From Isoperla grammatica (taxonomy: Eukaryota > Arthropoda > Insecta > Plecoptera > Perlodidae), in the NCBI GenBank assembly GCA_945910005.1, contig OX246745.1, positions 39,336,419 through 39,400,418 on the forward strand: a DNA stretch of 64,000 nt. Reading direction: 5' to 3'. The stretch's first letter is position 1. Every line of letters begins with the position of its first letter. The notes under the pieces were generated by a model that had not been told where the DNA came from, searched no databases, and worked only from the letters and a program-made list of their open reading frames with translations. Both the position numbers and the translations under genes were made by a program. Below, piece after piece: positions 45,390-55,626 of the stretch.

Positions 45390-45422
45390 ATGAACATCAG
45401 TGACCTGGCTGTCAAATACGAG
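45390..45422 (+). CDS. Putative first coding exon, copy 3 (MNISDLAVKYE)
   Basis: Identical exon and donor again. This is the copy nearest the HMG-box exon at 52705, about 7.3 kb upstream on the same strand, with compatible phase (0/0). If the copies are alternative promoters, all would splice to the same acceptor. Confidence 0.5.
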
Positions 45423-46009
45423 GTAAGTAATCAAGTTCTTGTTTGTTATGCCGGGTTCATACAAAGTCGTTTGGCCGTATGCATAAAGAAATAAAACAGG
45501 TCGTATAAAGTGTAAGGGCTTATTCCAAGCTAGTTGAACGATCACATTAGCGCAGTGCTGGTGTCTATGTGGCTGTAAAAACATTGAAAGAAGGTGTAGG
45601 AATGTTGACGGCTGATCGAGTTGACAGCAAGGCTCAAATAATGTTCCTACTCCAATTGGGACTGTAGTGTACGTTTGTAATATTGACCTAGGTTTATAGG
45701 CCTAGCTATTTTGCTACGGGAATGAATTTGATTTGGTTAGCGGCTTAGAAATCTCGAAACTTTAGAAAATATCTAACAACTGTCACTTGTCAGACTGCAT
45801 TGTTTGTTCTGCAATGTTGTTCTTTCAATGTATGTTCATAATATTTACCTAGGCATTTAGGCCTACCTACTTTGTCAAGGTAATGAATATGATTTGGTTA
45901 GCGGCTTAGAAATCTCGAAACATTATAAAATATCTAGCAGCTGTCACCTCTCAGACTGCATTGTTGCTTCTGCAATGTTCTTTCAATGTATGTTTATAAA
46001 ATTTACCTA

Positions 46010-47325
46010 AAGTCTATGTCAGGGAAAGGTTGCGCCGAGGCAGGTAAACTTCTCCGCCGCGCTCTTCCCCCACCATGCGGCTCGGCTACTCGACAAGGGT
46101 GAACGACTATTGACATTCCGCAGAGATGGCCCGTCAAGATAATGGTAATTGGTAGCTGTAGAAATTTAAAACTAACATTTTTGCTGTTTTGTAACTTCTA
46201 TCGAATTATTTGGAATATTGAAGAAAAACTAACATACCCTCGTTTTTGAATTACAAAAAAACACCAGCAAGTAAACACATGTGAATTGAACACATATTGT
46301 AGTTTTTAGCTTTAGTGATTATGTAATAAGCTATGTCGAAATAGTGAGTGAGTGAGTTAGTGAGTGAGTGAGTGAGTGAGTGAGTGAGTGAGTGAGTGGC
46401 AGAGTTGTGTTCAATGTTTGATAACAATGACGGTGGCGATGAAGTGTTATTAAATGTTATATAAACAGAAATGAGATAATAGCTCTTTGCTAACATTAAC
46501 TCTTCATATTGTAATATGATATGATCAGTTTTGCGACTCAAACGCATATCAAAGATCTAATCATGACTTTGAAAATCAGTTTTATATTGCATGTGAATTA
46601 GATACCATTAAAAATGTATCAATAAAAAATGTATAAATAAAAACAATGATGATGAATTAAAATACATACAAGAATTAAGTAAATACTAAAGGTATTAATA
46701 CCATAAACAAAATAAACAATTAATGCCTTGTCAGTACATGAAATTGTAGAATAGCAAAGATTCATATGAACCACAGGGTCATTGTTAAACATCTGCAAAT
46801 TCAACCATTATTAAAAAGTATACCGTTAATTACGCCACATACAGCAGCCAACTAGAAAATAATTAACAATAAAGATAACTTATGGAAAAAAACATTCATA
46901 AACAACAGCTATCGATCAGTATCGTCACCGTCATTGTAATCAAACATTGAACACAACTCGGCCACTCACTCACTCACTCACGATTTCGACACAGATTATT
47001 GCATAACCTATCACCAAAGCTAACAACTACATGTGTTTAATTTACATGTGTTTACTAGCTTAATTTCTGGTGTTTTTTTGTGATTTAAAAACGAGGGTAT
47101 GTTAGTTTTTCTTCAATATTCCAAATAATTCGATAGAAATTACAAAACAACAGAAATGTGAGTTTTTAAATTTCTACAGCTACCAATTAACATTATCTTG
47201 ACGGGCCATCTCTGCGGAATGTCAATAGTCGTTCACCCTTGTCGAGTAGCCGAACCGCATGGTGGGGGAAGAGCGCGGCGGAGAAGTTTACCTGCCTCGG
47301 CGCAACCTTTCCCTGACATAGACTT
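46010..47325. mobile_element. TA-flanked long-TIR element
   Basis: AAGTCTATGTCAGGGAAAGG at the left and its inverse at the right form arms of roughly 350-400 bp; TA flanks both ends (46008-46009, 47326-47327), as for Tc1/mariner-like targets. Removing it joins TTTACC-TA-GGTC, matching the cassette subrepeat. A GAGT simple repeat (46343-46398) lies at the inner edge of the left arm and ACTC repeats near 46965 on the right. No coding. Confidence 0.85.
46343..46398. repeat. (GAGT)n microsatellite
   Basis: About 14 GAGT units with one GTTA interruption; the complementary (ACTC)n sits in the opposite arm of the same element. Confidence 0.9.
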
Positions 47326-47346
47326 TAGGTCTTTAGTCCTACCTTC

Positions 47347-48003
47347 GGTAAATCTTCCGATTGGGTCCGCGGTCAAAAATCGCTGTAAAATAAACTAATG
47401 AAATTTCTTCATATTTACTGTTATAAATATATTAAATCTAGTGTACAAAGTATTTTTTTTTTTTTAGTAGTTTTAATGTTTAAATTTAGTTTATAAGTAA
47501 AGAAAATGTGATCTAAGTGTTCGAGATGACAGACGGAAGAAAATTAATGAGCCATTACTGATCGCCATCTTTGACGTTCCGGCAGTGTTGCCAACCATTT
47601 TATTTGAGTGATACAATTTGAAGAAGGCGTAAATTTATTTGAGTTGTAAACGAAAGTAGGCCTACGTTTCAAGATGTTTCATAACCTGACCCCTTAACCT
47701 TCTTCCTTTCGTGGGATGTCAGGCACTTGGGCAGTCACTTTCAGTGTATGTCACTTTGGTAGGCATACGTTGGTATACTACAGAACTTCGGGCGGCAGAA
47801 AAAGTATCATGGCGACAATGGGAAAATCCGCCGTCTAAACGCTGTTTTAGATCATTGAAAAGGGTAATTTTGAATATTTTAGCGGACACCAAAACTTGTT
47901 TGGGTTCATTTTAAACATAAATTTGTCTTTTAGTAAGTGTTTCAAGTACTTTTCATGACTGCATTTGTGCAAATGAGCCGCGGACCCAATCGGAAGAATT
48001 ACC
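47347..48003. mobile_element. hAT-type MITE (GGTAAATCTTCCGATTGGG ends)
   Basis: Inverted ends GGTAAATCTTCCGATTGGGT / GGACCCAATCGGAAGAATTACC with an exact 8-bp duplication CTACCTTC (47339-47346 and 48004-48011). The interior contains no transposase. Confidence 0.88.
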
Positions 48004-48120
48004 CTACCTTCTTTGTCAAGGTAAATTGAATTTGATTTGGTTAGCGGCTTAGAAATCTCGAAACATTATAAAATATCTAGCAGCTGTCACCTGTTAGACT
48101 GCAATGTTTGTACTGTGCTG
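48004..48120 (+). repeat. End of the third cassette subrepeat (copy 3)
   Basis: CTACCTTCTTTGTCAAGG...GATTTGGTTAGCGGCTTAGA, AATCTCGAAACATTATAAAA continue the ~175-bp subrepeat of the cassette beyond the two insertions. Confidence 0.85.
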
Positions 48121-51116
48121 CGATATCGTGAGTAAACGCGGAACTAACATTGATGACGTAAATAGGAACAAGTTTTACCAAAGAACTCGCGCACAGATGC
48201 GATATATTTGTTTTAGCCCTTTGGCATTTGGTAATGTGAGCGAAGGTCCTGGATGAGGTTCACCGAAACTCCGCTAGGACGATTGACAGGACCTTGTTTA
48301 CTATTTACAATCTAGGACGGGGGTTACTTTTGTCGAAAATAGTCCTTTTTCAGAATTTATCTAGACCCTTAGATAGAGGTAATGACGGCCCTTTACATCA
48401 ATTCTGAAAATCATCTATTTCTTTGAAAGATAAAAATAAACTTGCATTATCGTCGGAATTTTCACCGCCAATGAAGTGTTTTCATCATAAACATCTACCT
48501 GGATGTGCAACATGGTTGGAATACGCGTCTGCGATTCTCATTTCCGGTTTTTGACATTCTCGGACATTTTAGCCCCTATCGCTAAGCACGCGTTTAAATC
48601 CAAAGTGGCTGAACTCTGGCGGACAAATCGAAAACCAGTACAGCCGGGATAGGTTACGGAATGATGGCCGGTGTTCGCTGTGTGTTATATAGACGGCGAT
48701 AGAGAGTATGAGTGAATTACATGATCAACATTATTGTCGGGCAGTAAACATGTAAGAAAAAATTGACAATCAATACCTTGTTGATTTATGCCACAATGTA
48801 GCAACCGGCGAGCGAAACAAATATTCTCTCAATACGAAGTGTTTTAAAATCCGAATGAGTTCGGCGCTTACGCAGTTGCGTAGGTGTCAAAATGCGTGCC
48901 GGTATGGTATTCAGGCTAAAAAAAATACACAATGTTTTCTATTTTGTGCCGTTAAATAAATCATTTTTTAAAATAAATTTCGTAGATGCTGTGTAAAAAA
49001 AAGTGCGTAGGTAGTCCTAACATAAATTGACATTTAGGCCTACCCACATTTTGGATTTTTTTTTTTTTAATTTATATATTTCATAAAAAAATACTAAATA
49101 TGCGTACGCTAGATTTTGTTAACTTGATGGTTCAACAGAATTGTGACAATGTATTTGTCACAATATAATTCTTAATGTGATTTTAAACCTCCAATACTGA
49201 AATTCAGCATTATACAGGAAAATTAACCTCAAAGTGTAGATTGCGTGCGTGTGGGATGTGGGTGTAAGGGGGTGGGAGACATAAAACACCTCAACTACCG
49301 TTATCAATAATTATAATAGGCTATACTGATACAAAATGATCAACTTAAAACCTATTTTTAGAATCCAACATTTAGCATACGCCTACGCATCTGCCTGTCA
49401 GATTCAGCTGCGTTGCAATTACCTTTAGCTTTAGCAAGTATAGGCCTATGTCGTAGAGAACACTCATTTCTGGTTTTGGTGGACTGGGGGGGGGGGGGGG
49501 GGGGGGAGGCGTGGGAGTTCGGTGGGCGTTTAGGTAAAAAAGAGGGCCGGAATGAATGAAAAGAAATTTGAAGAAGAGATAAAAGAGGAATTGTGATCCG
49601 AAATAAGAACGGGAGCCCTCTTTGCCTTACTTACATATAGAAAATAGTCATGTTTACACTTCCTTGAACCTGCTTTATATGAGTAAGTAGCGTTATCTTC
49701 GTTGTTCTCATCTGTGCAGTTAATATTCACGTTTATCAGATGTGGTTTTTGCATGTAATTATGTCTGAAGGGATGCTTGCCTACATAGTACCAGTTTCCT
49801 TAATATTACTACTGTAAAATTAAACGATAACCGTTTAAAATCCTATTTGCGTTGACAAATGGTCGCTGTATGTTCCCAACAAACGCGTTTATGTGATAAA
49901 TGTGTATCACAGACACCATCACCCTGTCACTCACTAACCTACTGCCAGAAACATATGGAACACAGGTTAGCCGTGCGTTGTTTATCCCGGCTCGGACGGC
50001 CATGATGGTCGCGACGGTGGCGCGCCTACATCTCGATTTAAAGGCGATAGGCCTCAATTGAGCAGGAAGTGACGACACATACACTAGTTGAGCGCGCGAT
50101 CTATTGGTTACTCGCGGAACTAGGATCGCCTTAGCCCGCGATTCGGACATATTTCAAATGTCTGTCATAACAGAGGATGGCAACTCCGAGTGTTTACGTT
50201 TGGTTTACGTTGTCCAACTGGCTTAAAACGACATGCCTTGAACGTGCGTGAACAATGCGCCCATTGTTACCAAGGTAACAGTTGTTTCCATGTTATTTCC
50301 CATAAACAAAACGAATCCATAGCAACAATGGGTGCCCCTAGGTGTAGGGGCCGACTATGAATTCCAACCTAAGACATCAGTCAACCCTCTAACGAACATA
50401 TGGCTGGAATGGAGATGACTGAAGAGATGAAAGAGATGGCTCATTTGTCTCTTCTCTATCTACTGTTTATTTTAATATCAGTACCGCTCTACCAACTTTC
50501 ATATTTTTTTGTTTTATTTATTTTCTAAAATAATTTTTACCATCTCCGTCCATCTTCAAATATTTTTCACAAATTCATCCAGAAAAATACGCTCACACAC
50601 AAGTTCATCTTATGTAAGCATTCCTCGATTAACAGTTTACTGCCATAAGCAATACATAATAATTTATAAACAAACCTATAATCAGAATAAAAATGAATAA
50701 AAAATAAATAATAAGCCAGTATTTATTATATATCATAATGCAATGTAAATTTTTCACAACTTTAATCCCTTACATGCCATGTTTTATGCCAAATATGGAA
50801 AATATTCAATGCACTGTATAGGCCTACTGTGTAATGTAATCGATGAATAAAGTTATTTTGATTTGAAAATAGAGGGTTATCCAGGACTGGCGTAAGGAAA
50901 GATTCATTGAAAGGTACAGCCTGTGGTACTCGCTTGTCAACTGGTTCCTAGCCCTGTGGCCTACGCCCATTCATTTGATTTTTGACAATTAAATGCAGGA
51001 AGCTGGGCTTCTGGGTGCGCGACAATTTGCACAGTGAACGTGGCAGCGCATCTGGCGTGACACTAAACACGGCAAGCGCGCAATTGTTCAAGCCATATAA
51101 AATACAATTTATAACA
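48121..51116. other. Long non-coding stretch, presumed intron
   Basis: No exon recognised on either strand. Contains a ~24-bp G-run at 49485-49507 and a CpG-richer patch at 49970-50150 with no supported gene. If the cassette exon joins the HMG gene this is intron. Confidence 0.4.
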
Positions 51117-51122
51117 ACTTAC

Positions 51123-51148
51123 TTCAATCGAAGAGGTGCTTGTCGAAG
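51123..51148 (-). CDS. THAP-domain gene, first exon, distal part (beyond MITE)
   Basis: Continues the exon at 51644-51860 after the hAT MITE: minus-strand codons for TSTSSIE precede a consensus donor GTAAGT (51117-51122). One copy of the duplicated TGTCGAAG is included here. The remaining exons, if any, would lie to the left and were not found. Confidence 0.55.
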
Positions 51149-51635
51149 CAGGCGCGTAGGAAGGGGGGGAATGGGGGGAGGTTCCCCCACACTTTTTCCT
51201 GTGACCCACCCAATTTAGCGTTTTAGGCACATCCCGACATCCAATACGGTACCACACGGATACCCGTTAAACATTCACCAACTTATTTCATATTTCACCT
51301 GTGAATAATAATTGTAGAAACACAGAGGGCCCCACCCCCCAGAGAAAGCCAAGATCTTTGTCACACGATATATTTCCTCTGCCTTTGTTTGCACTTTGTA
51401 GAATTACAAAATAAAAGCGAATGGGTGCTTCATGGTCAGTGGCGTAATTAGGGAAGGGGCGGGTTAAGACCCTCAAAACGTATTTATTTAAGCCTTAAAC
51501 TCGAAAAATAACTAATATAGCGAAAAGGCCTCCGGCGGCTGGGGCTCCAACCCAGACCCCGCGAGTTGTTCGCGCTCACAATTCTCCCCCCCCCCCCCCC
51601 CCCCCCCCACTTGATATGGAGTTCCTACGCGCCTG
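51149..51635. mobile_element. hAT-type MITE inside the THAP exon
   Basis: Inverted ends CAGGCGCGTAGGAA and TTCCTACGCGCCTG with an exact 8-bp duplication TGTCGAAG (51141-51148 and 51636-51643). G-run near the left end and a 24-bp C-run near 51586-51609. No transposase. It splits the coding exon about 11 codons before the donor. Confidence 0.9.
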
Positions 51636-51643
51636 TGTCGAAG

Positions 51644-51860
51644 GAATGGGGACAGGATAGTCGTCTGAAGGCCTAACATTCACGAAGTGTTTGGAGCTGT
51701 ATGTATCCTTCTTCGCACACTTTGTGGTAAACCCTGTCCTTCCACATGCTCGGACCCACCTTTCACACAGCACCATATTCATATGTGGCTTCGGAAACCG
51801 TACAAAGGTCACTCCACTGCTCCGGCATAGCCCATAAACACAGTGCTTTGTGGCCGGCAT
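51644..51860 (-). CDS. THAP-domain protein, first exon (split by MITE, zinc ligand lost)
   Basis: Starts at ATG 51860: MPATKHCVYGLCRSSGVTF, then VRFPKPHMNMVLCERWVRAC, GRTG..., TYSSKHF and DDYPVPIPS. This is the THAP zinc-finger layout (C-x4-C at the N-terminus, conserved Pro, Phe, Trp; C-x2-H near residue 60). The third zinc ligand is Ser instead of Cys (SSKH for CSKH), so zinc binding is probably impaired. MP...C starts are typical, hence this start rather than the Met seven codons upstream. THAP domains bind DNA in transcription factors and P-type transposases. Promoter-like TATCGATA sites lie just upstream. Possibly a decaying gene. Confidence 0.7.
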
Positions 51861-51904
51861 GTTTGTTGTGACTGTCCGCACGAGTTGTACTACGCGCGCG
51901 AATG

Positions 51905-51950
51905 ACCACTATCGATATGATAAAGATGGCCGCTGCATATATCGATAGCT
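51905..51950 (-). promoter_or_regulatory. Candidate promoter of THAP gene: two DRE motifs and a YY1-type site
   Basis: The palindromic TATCGATA occurs at 51910-51917 and 51940-51947, with GCGGCCATCTT (minus strand) between. They lie 50-90 bp upstream of the THAP start codon. TATCGATA is the DREF-type core promoter element in insects; its role here is inferred. Confidence 0.5.
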
Positions 51951-52430
51951 AAAAATAGAATCCAGGCCTATGCTATTACATATCAACAGTCACAACAACA
52001 ATGTGAACAATGTCAAAATCCGAAACTCAAGGGCTAAAATGGCTGCCCACCGCCTTCTTCCGTGGCTATTTAATTGGTTCATTGATTTGTTAGCTGATTC
52101 AAGTCCAGTAACGAAGTTATTATTATAAGTCCATGCATCTACCATGATGACAGTGACCGCGTTGTGATCAGTTGCGCTTTACGATCTTACACCTTGGGCC
52201 TTACAACTGATTGTGAATGGTGCTCAAATGTAGAATTGGGTCAGGGCAGGGCACACCCCCGCCGATCGCAAGAGGCAATACAACGAGTTCCGCCACTTTC
52301 TCTAAGCTTAAAACTGAATCTAATTCTAGATAATAATCATATATTGTAAGTATATGTATATTTAATTGATTGTAATAATAAGTTGTAAGTCTCTTCTTCT
52401 TTCTTCTTTTCCTATGCCCGAATGTTTGGC

Positions 52431-52615
52431 TTACTGGGCCATCATGCATGTTCTGGTTTTCCAGTAGAGACAGGCTTCCTTTTCCTCATAGCTCATGCCA
52501 GGTGGAAGGGCATCTATAAGACTTGGACATCTTATCAGATGCTCTCTGTTCTGTTCCTCCCTCCCACATAGACTGCACAAGTGTATGTACGACAAAAATA
52601 GCTGGTGAAGCTAAA
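52431..52615 (-). pseudogene. LINE C-terminal fragment (CCHC-like)
   Basis: On -: HLCSLCGREEQNREHLIRC, PSLIDALPPGMSYEEKEA, then CLYWKTRTCMMAQ and stop at 52431. The C-x2-C...H-x4-C pattern is the C-terminal finger of RNase H-bearing LINEs (I/R1-like). It appears collinear with the RNase H part at 53073-54640. Confidence 0.7.
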
Positions 52616-52704
52616 TAAACACAATCTTATCTGATCTTATCAAACCGGGTACGTAGAACTGAGGAGGCGACTGGCAACACAAGTGTCACGTGATCTTCTT
52701 TCAG

Positions 52705-52851
52705 GATGAACCAGTGGCAGGTCCAAGTGGTTGCAGTGGCGAAGGCAATGAGCCCAACGATGAACCAGCTGATGAACCATCCCCATCAACACCCCAAAGG
52801 CGTTGGAAATTCCTTACAGGCTACTTCAACTTTCTCGCCGATTTCAGAGAG
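52705..52851 (+). CDS. HMG-box nuclear protein, exon with start of HMG box
   Basis: After TCTTTCAG: DEPVAGPSGCSGEGNEPN, an acidic/Pro/Ser linker (NDEPADEPSPSTPQ), then RRWKFLTGYFNFLADFRE, the first helix of an HMG box (family pattern xxYxxFLxxFR). 49 codons, phase 0 at both ends; donor GTGAGT at 52852. The GYFNFLADFR wording is closest to the MST-HMG type known from insect sperm chromatin proteins. There is no Met within the exon after the acceptor, so a 5' exon is needed; the triplicated MNISDLAVKYE exon is a candidate. Confidence 0.75.
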
Positions 52852-52879
52852 GTGAGTGAAGCGTTAGTTTTAAGACTCG

Positions 52880-53068
52880 ACCACAATTATTGTCGGTATC
52901 GGGATTGCACACGCAATCCGGACATTGGGAAAAAGTTAACTTAGGCCTACATTGGTTTTTGTGACGCTGTTCAAAATACAATCGTACTGTCGTAATGATG
53001 TAGCATGAGAAAATGTATACGATTGCGATCCCAATCCCGATTACAATCACGATGCCGAGGATTGTGGT
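52880..53068. mobile_element. MITE (ACCACAAT ends)
   Basis: ACCACAATTATTGTCGGTAT...CGGGATTG at the left pairs with the inverse of CAATCCCGATTACAATCACG...GGATTGTGGT. Related to 40555-40724. It lies 28 bp inside the HMG intron and abuts LINE sequence on its right. Confidence 0.75.
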
Positions 53069-53072
53069 TGAG

Positions 53073-53247
53073 GCCATAGATGATTCGTATTCGATGTACG
53101 TGCTTTCCAAGCAGATCGTGTCCTGTTTGAAGTCGACACTGTGCAGTAGCTGTTCGTCTATTTCCATACTTCTTGATATTTCCAGTAGTTATTTTTTGCC
53201 ATGCTTTACCTTTCCCTTTATCAATCCACTGTTTTTGCACTCTCCTC
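53073..53247 (-). pseudogene. LINE fragment between RNase H and C-terminal finger
   Basis: On -: QWIDKGKGKAWQKITTGNIK, then YGNRRTATAQCRLQTGHDL, LGKHVHRIRI. The R-x-A...RLxTGH...HxHRI pattern follows RNase H in I/R1-like LINEs. It joins in frame across the hAT insertion with the part at 54374-54640. Confidence 0.72.
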
Positions 53248-54373
53248 TAGAGATGGGAATTGTGGCCCGAACGGCCCGAAAGCCCGGGCCGGGCCGGGTT
53301 TCTTAAGTTAGCTTCGGGCTTCGGGCCGGTATCGGGCCGAAGCATTGAAAGTTCTGGCCGGGCCAGGTTTTCGGGCTTTCGGGCTTTCGGGCCGGTTCGG
53401 GCTTTCGGGCCGAGTCGGGCTTTCGAGCCGGTTCGGGCTTTCGGGCCGAGTCGGGCTTTCGGGCCGAGTCGGAATTTCGGGCCAGGTCGGACTCTGGCTT
53501 ACCTGGCCAGCATTTTGGGGCTGGATATCAATATTTAATAATGATTTTAAAATAAAAAAAAATAATTCTTTAAAATTGAATATAGAGCTGCTTCAGTTTA
53601 ATTATCTAAGCAGCAGTAAGCAGTTTGTTTTTTGGAGTTCTCTACAGGCCACAGTCCACCCACTCACACACAACATTCTCCTATTCCCTACCCCTATAGC
53701 CAACACTGTGGCGATCGACTAAATCGATACGTTTTGTGTCGGCGGTGACTTTACTATAAGGCCAGGCCGCTCTTTCGGGCCGGGCCGGGCCGGGTTTTCG
53801 GGCTTTCGGGCCGGTTCGGGCTTTCGGGCCGGGTCGGGTTTTCGTGCCGGGTATAGGGCTTCTGGCTTTCCTGGCCAGCATTTTGGGGCTGGATATCAAT
53901 ATTTAATAATGTTTTTTATAATTTAAAAAAAATCTATAAAATTTAATATATAGAGCTGCTTCAGTTTAATTATCTAAGCAGCGGTAAGCAGTTTGTTTTT
54001 TGGAGTTCTCCACAGGCCACAGTTCACCCACCCACACACAACGTTCTCCTATTCCCTACCCCTATAGCCAACACTGTGGCGATCGACTAAACCTGTGGCG
54101 ATCGACTAAATCGATACGTTTTGTGTCGGCGGCGGCTTTACTATAAGGCCAGGCCGGGTTTTTGGGCTTTCGGGCCGGGCCGGGCCGGGCTTTCGGGCTT
54201 TCGGGCCGACTTTCGGGCTGGGCCGGGCCGGGCCGGAATCATCATCTTTCGGGCCGGGTTCAGGCCGGGCGGCAGTAGGTTTTTACCTTGTCGGGCCGGA
54301 CTCGGGCCGGACAGTTTCGGGCCGGGCCACGGGCCGGGCCGGGCCGTACGTTTCCCACAAATTCGCATCTCTA
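53248..54373. mobile_element. hAT-like element with GGGCCGGGCC/TTTCGGGC low-complexity core
   Basis: Ends TAGAGATGGGAATTGTGG and CCACAAATTCGCATCTCTA are inverted; flanks GAGGAGASTG (minus sense) are duplicated, 9 of 10 matching. The core is dominated by TTTCGGGCCGG repeats and contains two copies (about 53505-53765 and 53871-54155) of an otherwise ordinary ~270-bp segment starting CTGGCCAGCATTTTGGGGCT. Frames through the GGGCC repeats are artefacts. It is inserted in LINE sequence. Confidence 0.75.
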
Positions 54374-54640
54374 CAGTCTCCTCTTGGTTGTTGCACTAAG
54401 ATGTGCCTTTACTGATGAATGTGACAGCTTTCTGATTACTTGGGGCATTTTGCCGCCTCTCTTTGCTAGATAATCTGCCTTCTCATTACCACACTTCACA
54501 ATGTGCTGGAATCCATTGCAACACTATACCTCCCATGGCAACATAATATAGTCTAAGCGGCAGTATCTTGCATTCTTTCATCTTGTTCTCTAGATTGTTT
54601 ACGATTGCTAAGGAGTTATTCTTCTTATGTAAAATAGCAT
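54374..54640 (-). pseudogene. LINE RNase H fragment (frameshifted)
   Basis: On -: NNLENKMKECKILPLRLYYV, then LQWIPAHC, a 1-bp frame change, then GNEKADYLAKRGGKMPQVIR. This is the RNase H end motif (WIPxHCxxxGNExADxLAK). It continues to ATTKRRL and is then split by the hAT element. Confidence 0.72.
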
Positions 54641-54907
54641 GTAATAAAACAAATCGATAGCAACCATAAACAAATCCTACACTTAACTATGACCATTAGG
54701 TTTGAAGTAGGACAAGCCCAATGATTTGACTATGCATCTGACCCTAAGGCTATACTGTGTTATATCGAATGGTGCTGAAGGGACCCTGACAACACGTGGT
54801 ACTGGCATGAAGATGTCTTGTTGTTGAATGGCGATACCAATGTGGGCGTTAGGACAACTGAAAGACAATACGAACCCAGGAAAATAACATACATTTAAAT
54901 TTCCCAG

Positions 54908-55048
54908 GACAACAAGGGAAAAAATTGGAAACAGAAAGAGATCACCCGGAAAGCTGGCGAGGCGTGGTGCAGACTTTCAGATGCGGACAAGAAACCTTAT
55001 AAAGAAGCGGCAATGAAGAATATAGAAAAAGAAGGAAAGAAGAGAAAG
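54908..55048 (+). CDS. HMG-box nuclear protein, exon with helices 2-3
   Basis: After TTTCCCAG: DNKGKNWKQKEITRKAGEAW, then CRLSDADKKPYKEAAMKNIE, KEGKKRK. This is the second half of an HMG box: KAGxxWxxLSDxDKKPYxxxA with the conserved Trp, Pro and Tyr. 47 codons, phase 0 at both ends; donor GTATGT at 55049. If not spliced, the frame stays open to TGA at 55169, through a diverged repeat of the helix-3 segment (DKKPYQEAAMRNREQG). HMG boxes bend DNA; with the basic tail this suggests a chromatin architectural protein. Confidence 0.82.
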
Positions 55049-55054
55049 GTATGT

Positions 55055-55105
55055 GGGGACAAGAAACCGTATCAGGAAGCGGCGATGAGGAATCGAGAAC
55101 AAGGC
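55055..55105 (+). repeat. Partial duplication of the HMG helix-3 coding segment
   Basis: GACAAGAAACCGTATCAGGA...GCGGCGATGAGGAAT is a diverged copy of 54986-55032 (GACAAGAAACCTTATAAAGA...). It lies directly after the donor and in the same frame. It may be read in an unspliced isoform or simply be intron. Confidence 0.75.
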
Positions 55106-55128
55106 ACTATAGGTACACGCATATGCCC

Positions 55129-55382
55129 GGTTCCCATGTCTCTTGCCGGGCGGCAAGCCGATGCGTGGTGACCAATCAGAACTAAGGCTCATCTCTTGCA
55201 CTGCCAGCCTTCCAGCACCGCGACGGAAACGCTGTGATTGGTCACCGCGCGGCTAAGCTGATGCGCGGTGACCAATCAGAACTTTGTCTAAATTCTTGCA
55301 CTGCCTTCAAGCACCGCAACGGAAACGCGCTGTGATTGGTCATCGCGCGTCAGCTGGCCGCGCGGCAAGAGTCATGGGAACC
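55129..55382. mobile_element. MITE (GGTTCCCATG ends) with four CCAAT boxes
   Basis: Inverted ends GGTTCCCATGTCTCTTGCCG / reverse complement CGGCAAGAGTCATGGGAACC. Inside, a ~90-bp tandem pair each contains GTGACCAATCAGAA and the inverse TGTGATTGGTCA. No coding. Located in the HMG gene intron. Confidence 0.75.
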
Positions 55383-55414
55383 GGCCACTATGGCGGATTT
55401 GTAGCAACCCATTA

Positions 55415-55540
55415 GGTTCGTTCATTTGTCGTGTTTGTAACTGTTAGAACACTGAACACCACCAGAACATATGAAGATTTTTTACAGATGAACAACGAAC
55501 AACCTGTTCGGACTGTTCGAAACGGACAAATGAACGAACC
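55415..55540. mobile_element. 126-bp MITE (GGTTCGTTCATTTGTC ends)
   Basis: GGTTCGTTCATTTGTC and its inverse GACAAATGAACGAACC bound it, with TA on both sides (55413-55414, 55541-55542). Related terminus to 20029-20134. Located 86 bp before the last HMG exon. Confidence 0.8.
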
Positions 55541-55626
55541 TATTATTTCCCGACCTTTGGGTCACGTGAACCAATCAGAAACTCGCCGTGTCTTTTCTGA
55601 TTGATTTCCGTGATCTGCCGGTCCAG

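Larger units (their letters stand above)
44309..46007 (+). repeat. Cassette copy 3
   Basis: Copy of the unit with the MITE at 44611-45088 and the exon at 45390-45422. It carries a third ~175-bp subrepeat that is split by two transposons (46010-47325 and 47347-48003) and resumes at 48004-48120. Confidence 0.9.

Noticed and set aside
49809..50150. 113-codon frame on -
   Set aside because: CpG-richer DNA, but no domain character or splice context supports a gene.
53260..53722. Frames rich in Gly/Phe/Arg/Ala in the GGGCC repeat
   Set aside because: Low-complexity TTTCGGGCCGG translation, no conservation expected.
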